In this document: one piece after another, positions 7,347-9,195 of the stretch
How the letters are laid out: each line of letters begins with the position of its first letter
Numbering within the stretch: the first letter of the stretch is position 1
Source of the DNA: Lentisphaerota bacterium
GTDB taxonomy: Bacteria > Verrucomicrobiota > Kiritimatiellia > RFP12 > UBA1067
Direction: 5' to 3'
DNA length: 9,195 nt
NCBI GenBank assembly: GCA_022839525.1
Contig: JALHET010000061.1
Location: forward strand, 1 to 9,195
Position numbers and translations under genes: made by a program
Notes under the pieces: generated by a model
Databases searched by the model: none
The model's input: the letters and a program-made list of their open reading frames with translations, nothing else
What the model was told of the DNA's origin: nothing

Positions 7347-8207
7347 CTAGGTTGCTAAGTCTAGTGGTAAATCTGCGATGTCACGGAGGCGTTTACCTTC
7401 GATCATAATGTGCAGGAGTTCTTGGGAGTCTTCGTGACCATTTTGTGAGACAGCTTGTTTTAATTCCTGTAGCGCAAAATGATAAATGCAATCAATCTCG
7501 CCAGTACCCATCGCCAAAGAAGCCAACCGACTGGGCAGTGGTTCTGCCGTAACAACGACAATGCGAGGCGTCTGCCCTTTACGGTTCTTAATCAAATTAA
7601 GTGCTTCAGACCGTGCGTTTTGGGCACGATCACTTCTAAGCGTGAATTTGCATGAAATGCTGGCGTGAAGAATGGGAAGATCGGAGTTGGCTCTTCTTAT
7701 GGGAGTGAGATTTGAACACTGATGATCCACAACAAGGCCTGATTGGTTAATAACCTTATCGAGTTCCGGATTTCGAAGAATGACGATATCAGGGCAAATA
7801 AGATAATCCATGCCTATTGATGTCGCAAGAGCTTTATCCGTTCCACAGAGATTGGCAAGATCCCTGAGATGAACATACTGGTCAAAACCGGAAATGCCGT
7901 CTCCTCTGCGGCTAACTCTTTGGATGGTCCAACTGCCAGGCCTGAAATGCAATAAAGATCCGAATGTTGCCGTGAGAAAGGCGGCACAAGCAATTTCAAA
8001 AGTATCCCCGGATGTCTGGGCTGCAATCCGATCTCTTTCAGTAGATGTGCCAATTTGGGCAATTATTGCAGAGGCAATTTTCACACTCAAGCAATTATCT
8101 TTGTCGGCAATTGAAGGAACACCACCCTTGACTGTTATGACTGAGGCGAGTAATCCGGCATGGAACTTTTTCCGTTCGGTTAAGATTAAAGGCTCGTGAG
8201 GATTCAT
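7347..8207 (-). CDS. Type II restriction endonuclease, NgoMIV family (predicted target GCCGGC)
   Basis: The 286-residue product matches the NgoMIV family from end to end as I remember it, including the closing LPLDLA. The active-site pattern is intact: Glu71 early in the fold, PD at 139-140, SCK at 185-187 and Glu201, close to the residue numbers of NgoMIV. RSDR at 191-194 is the CCGG-recognition motif of this group, and RSDRAQNARSE is well conserved. NgoMIV acts as a tetramer that needs two sites and cuts G/CCGGC; the same behaviour is expected here but not shown. The ATG at 8207 overlaps the methylase stop (ATGA), so translation is probably coupled, with methylase made first; AAGAGA just upstream is only a weak ribosome site. 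The gene is AT-rich compared with the DNA to its left and shows no truncation. No separate controller protein gene is present in the part of the locus visible here. Confidence 0.95.
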   Translation of the reverse strand: MNPHEPLILTERKKFHAGLLASVITVKGGVPSIADKDNCLSVKIASAIIAQIGTSTERDRIAAQTSGDTFEIACAAFLTATFGSLLHFRPGSWTIQRVSRRGDGISGFDQYVHLRDLANLCGTDKALATSIGMDYLICPDIVILRNPELDKVINQSGLVVDHQCSNLTPIRRANSDLPILHASISCKFTLRSDRAQNARSEALNLIKNRKGQTPRIVVVTAEPLPSRLASLAMGTGEIDCIYHFALQELKQAVSQNGHEDSQELLHIMIEGKRLRDIADLPLDLAT

Positions 8208-8224
8208 ACGGTTCTCTTTTTTTT
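8204..8224 (-). promoter_or_regulatory. Methylase/endonuclease junction: A8 run with in-frame A_AAA_AAG slippery heptamer and ATGA overlap
   Basis: On the minus strand the methylase ends with codons AAA AAA AAG AGA ACC GTA TGA. The last seven bases of the A-run plus G (8222-8216) form A_AAA_AAG in the zero frame, the same heptamer that drives -1 frameshifting in E. coli dnaX. A -1 slip there continues as GAG AAC CGT ATG AAT, which is the endonuclease frame with no stop between. A weak Shine-Dalgarno-like AAAGG lies about 9 nt upstream of the heptamer. The heptamer and frames are seen directly; that frameshifting occurs is inference. Confidence 0.45.
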
Positions 8225-9195
8225 CGTTTTGCCTTTGTCCGCTTTTTCGAGCAGTCGGAGTTGGGCAACAGCACCAGCTTTTGTAATCGGGTAAATCTTT
8301 TGATTCAAAGCGTCTCGAATCGCTTCGCCAACTGCTTTGGCGACAAGAGGAGGAAAAGCGTTCCCAACCTGCCGGTAGGAAGCTGTTTTCTTACCGTGGA
8401 ATTTCCATGTGTCTGGAAAACCCTGAATACGGGCGACCATGCGAACAGTAAGGCGCGGCATGAAATCAAAGGGAGTGTTCTTATCGGGGGCTTCTGCAAC
8501 AATACCCTTGCCGTCAACGTGCAAGTTTCGCCAACAGAGTTTCGCGCGCGTAGGGCCGAGATCTGGCCCGCCGTGTTTTTTTGATCCGCCCACGACAGTT
8601 GGGGCAACCGCACTGGCTTTTTTGGCCCATGCGTGTACACCTTTCCATCCATTTGAGGACATCAGATCAAAAAGAACCTCCCCGACCGTAGCTTTTTTAT
8701 CTGAAGGCTCCGGCCAAAAGAAGTGTCGCATGTACTCCGGCTTCATGGCTACAAGCAGAAAACGAGGGCGAAGCTGAGCAACACCAAAGTCAGCCGCTTC
8801 GAGGATGCGCCAGTCTGCTTCATATCCGAGTTTCTCAAGTGAAGAAAGAAGGTTTTTGCGATAGTTGCTAAACTTTGCGGAAGCAAAACCGGGAACGTTT
8901 TCAAGTAACACCGCTCGTGGATGGATTTCGGCGATCAGTTTGAGGGCTGAAGGGAACATGTCACGATCATCATCCGCTCCCAGTTGTTTGCCTGCGACAG
9001 AGAAGGGCGGACACGGGACACCTGCGGCAAAAAGATCCGCCCCTTCCCATGGACGCCCATCCACTTCACGCATATCAGCCTGAATAATTGGCCAATGAGG
9101 GCGGTTGAGCCGGAGAGTGGCGCAGCAGTCTGGATCGATCTCGATTGCGCCGATACAATCAAACCCCGCCATTTCAAGACCGATAGCTTGACCCC
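8204..9195 (-). CDS. DNA (cytosine-5) methyltransferase, partner of the NgoMIV-type endonuclease (5' end beyond window)
   Basis: The reading frame enters from the right edge with GQAIGLE before the first Met (9172), so that Met is internal and the true start, with most of SAM-binding motif I, is missing. Numbered from that Met, IEIDP (10-14) is motif II. PCPPFS (53-58) is motif IV with catalytic Cys54. ENVPG (91-95) is motif VI and QLRPR (133-137) motif VIII. RLTVRMVARIQGFPD (240-254) is motif IX and QVGNAFPPLVA (268-278) motif X. The segment between VIII and IX (APTVVGGSKKHGGPDLGPTR) resembles the target domain of GCCGGC methylases such as those of the NgoMIV and NaeI systems. The enzyme transfers a methyl group from S-adenosylmethionine to C5 of a cytosine and so protects the host from the downstream nuclease. 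A Lys-rich tail ends at TGA, overlapping the endonuclease ATG by 4 nt. Confidence 0.96.
   Translation of the reverse strand, partial: GQAIGLEMAGFDCIGAIEIDPDCCATLRLNRPHWPIIQADMREVDGRPWEGADLFAAGVPCPPFSVAGKQLGADDDRDMFPSALKLIAEIHPRAVLLENVPGFASAKFSNYRKNLLSSLEKLGYEADWRILEAADFGVAQLRPRFLLVAMKPEYMRHFFWPEPSDKKATVGEVLFDLMSSNGWKGVHAWAKKASAVAPTVVGGSKKHGGPDLGPTRAKLCWRNLHVDGKGIVAEAPDKNTPFDFMPRLTVRMVARIQGFPDTWKFHGKKTASYRQVGNAFPPLVAKAVGEAIRDALNQKIYPITKAGAVAQLRLLEKADKGKTKKKRTV

Noticed and set aside
8204..9172. Methylase starting at the ATG at 9172
   Set aside because: This start would cut off motif I; the frame continues upstream with GQAIGLE, the usual sequence after motif I, so the true start lies beyond the window.

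Overview
The window is almost completely coding, and every supported gene lies on the minus strand, so it reads right to left. Five genes follow one another with almost no space between them: a C5-cytosine DNA methyltransferase (cut by the right edge), a type II restriction endonuclease of the NgoMIV family, a membrane-anchored alpha/beta hydrolase, a very large secreted LamG/TIM-barrel protein, and a secreted LamG/parallel beta-helix protein (cut by the left edge). The junctions are an ATGA overlap, a 2-nt gap, an ATGA overlap and a 17-nt gap. I see no RNA gene, CRISPR array, insertion sequence or convincing terminator, and no stretch over 300 bases lacks a gene.

Region 7347-9195 is a restriction-modification (R-M) pair. 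The endonuclease is recognisable over its whole length as an NgoMIV homologue: the family's PD...SCK...E active site and RSDR recognition motif sit at nearly the same residue numbers as in NgoMIV. The methylase carries motifs IV, VI, VIII, IX and X and a target domain like those of GCCGGC methylases. The expected specificity is therefore GCCGGC. The DNA here is clearly more AT-rich than the rest of the window, and the shift is abrupt at about 7345, which suggests acquisition by transfer.

Region 1-7344 is GC-rich and looks like part of a secreted polysaccharide-degradation cluster. It encodes an esterase/lipase-fold enzyme anchored in the inner membrane and two large exported proteins. Both exported proteins start with a signal peptide and a LamG (concanavalin-like) domain, but they carry different putative catalytic folds. 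The most likely job is joint attack on a complex, perhaps acylated, glycan. The substrate cannot be read from the sequence.

High GC, Shine-Dalgarno use (GGAGG before the beta-helix gene), large LamG-fused secreted enzymes and the absence of SusC/SusD-type genes fit the Planctomycetota/Verrucomicrobiota/Lentisphaerota/Kiritimatiellota group better than Bacteroidota. This is an inference from style, not a phylogenetic placement.

The points most worth a second look are: (i) an in-frame A_AAA_AAG slippery heptamer just before the methylase stop, which by -1 frameshifting would join the methylase to the endonuclease; (ii) the large LamG/TIM-barrel protein, which I cannot assign to a named glycosidase family and which ends in two similar beta modules; (iii) the exact R-M/hydrolase boundary, where the hydrolase's apparent N-terminus is encoded by low-complexity DNA.
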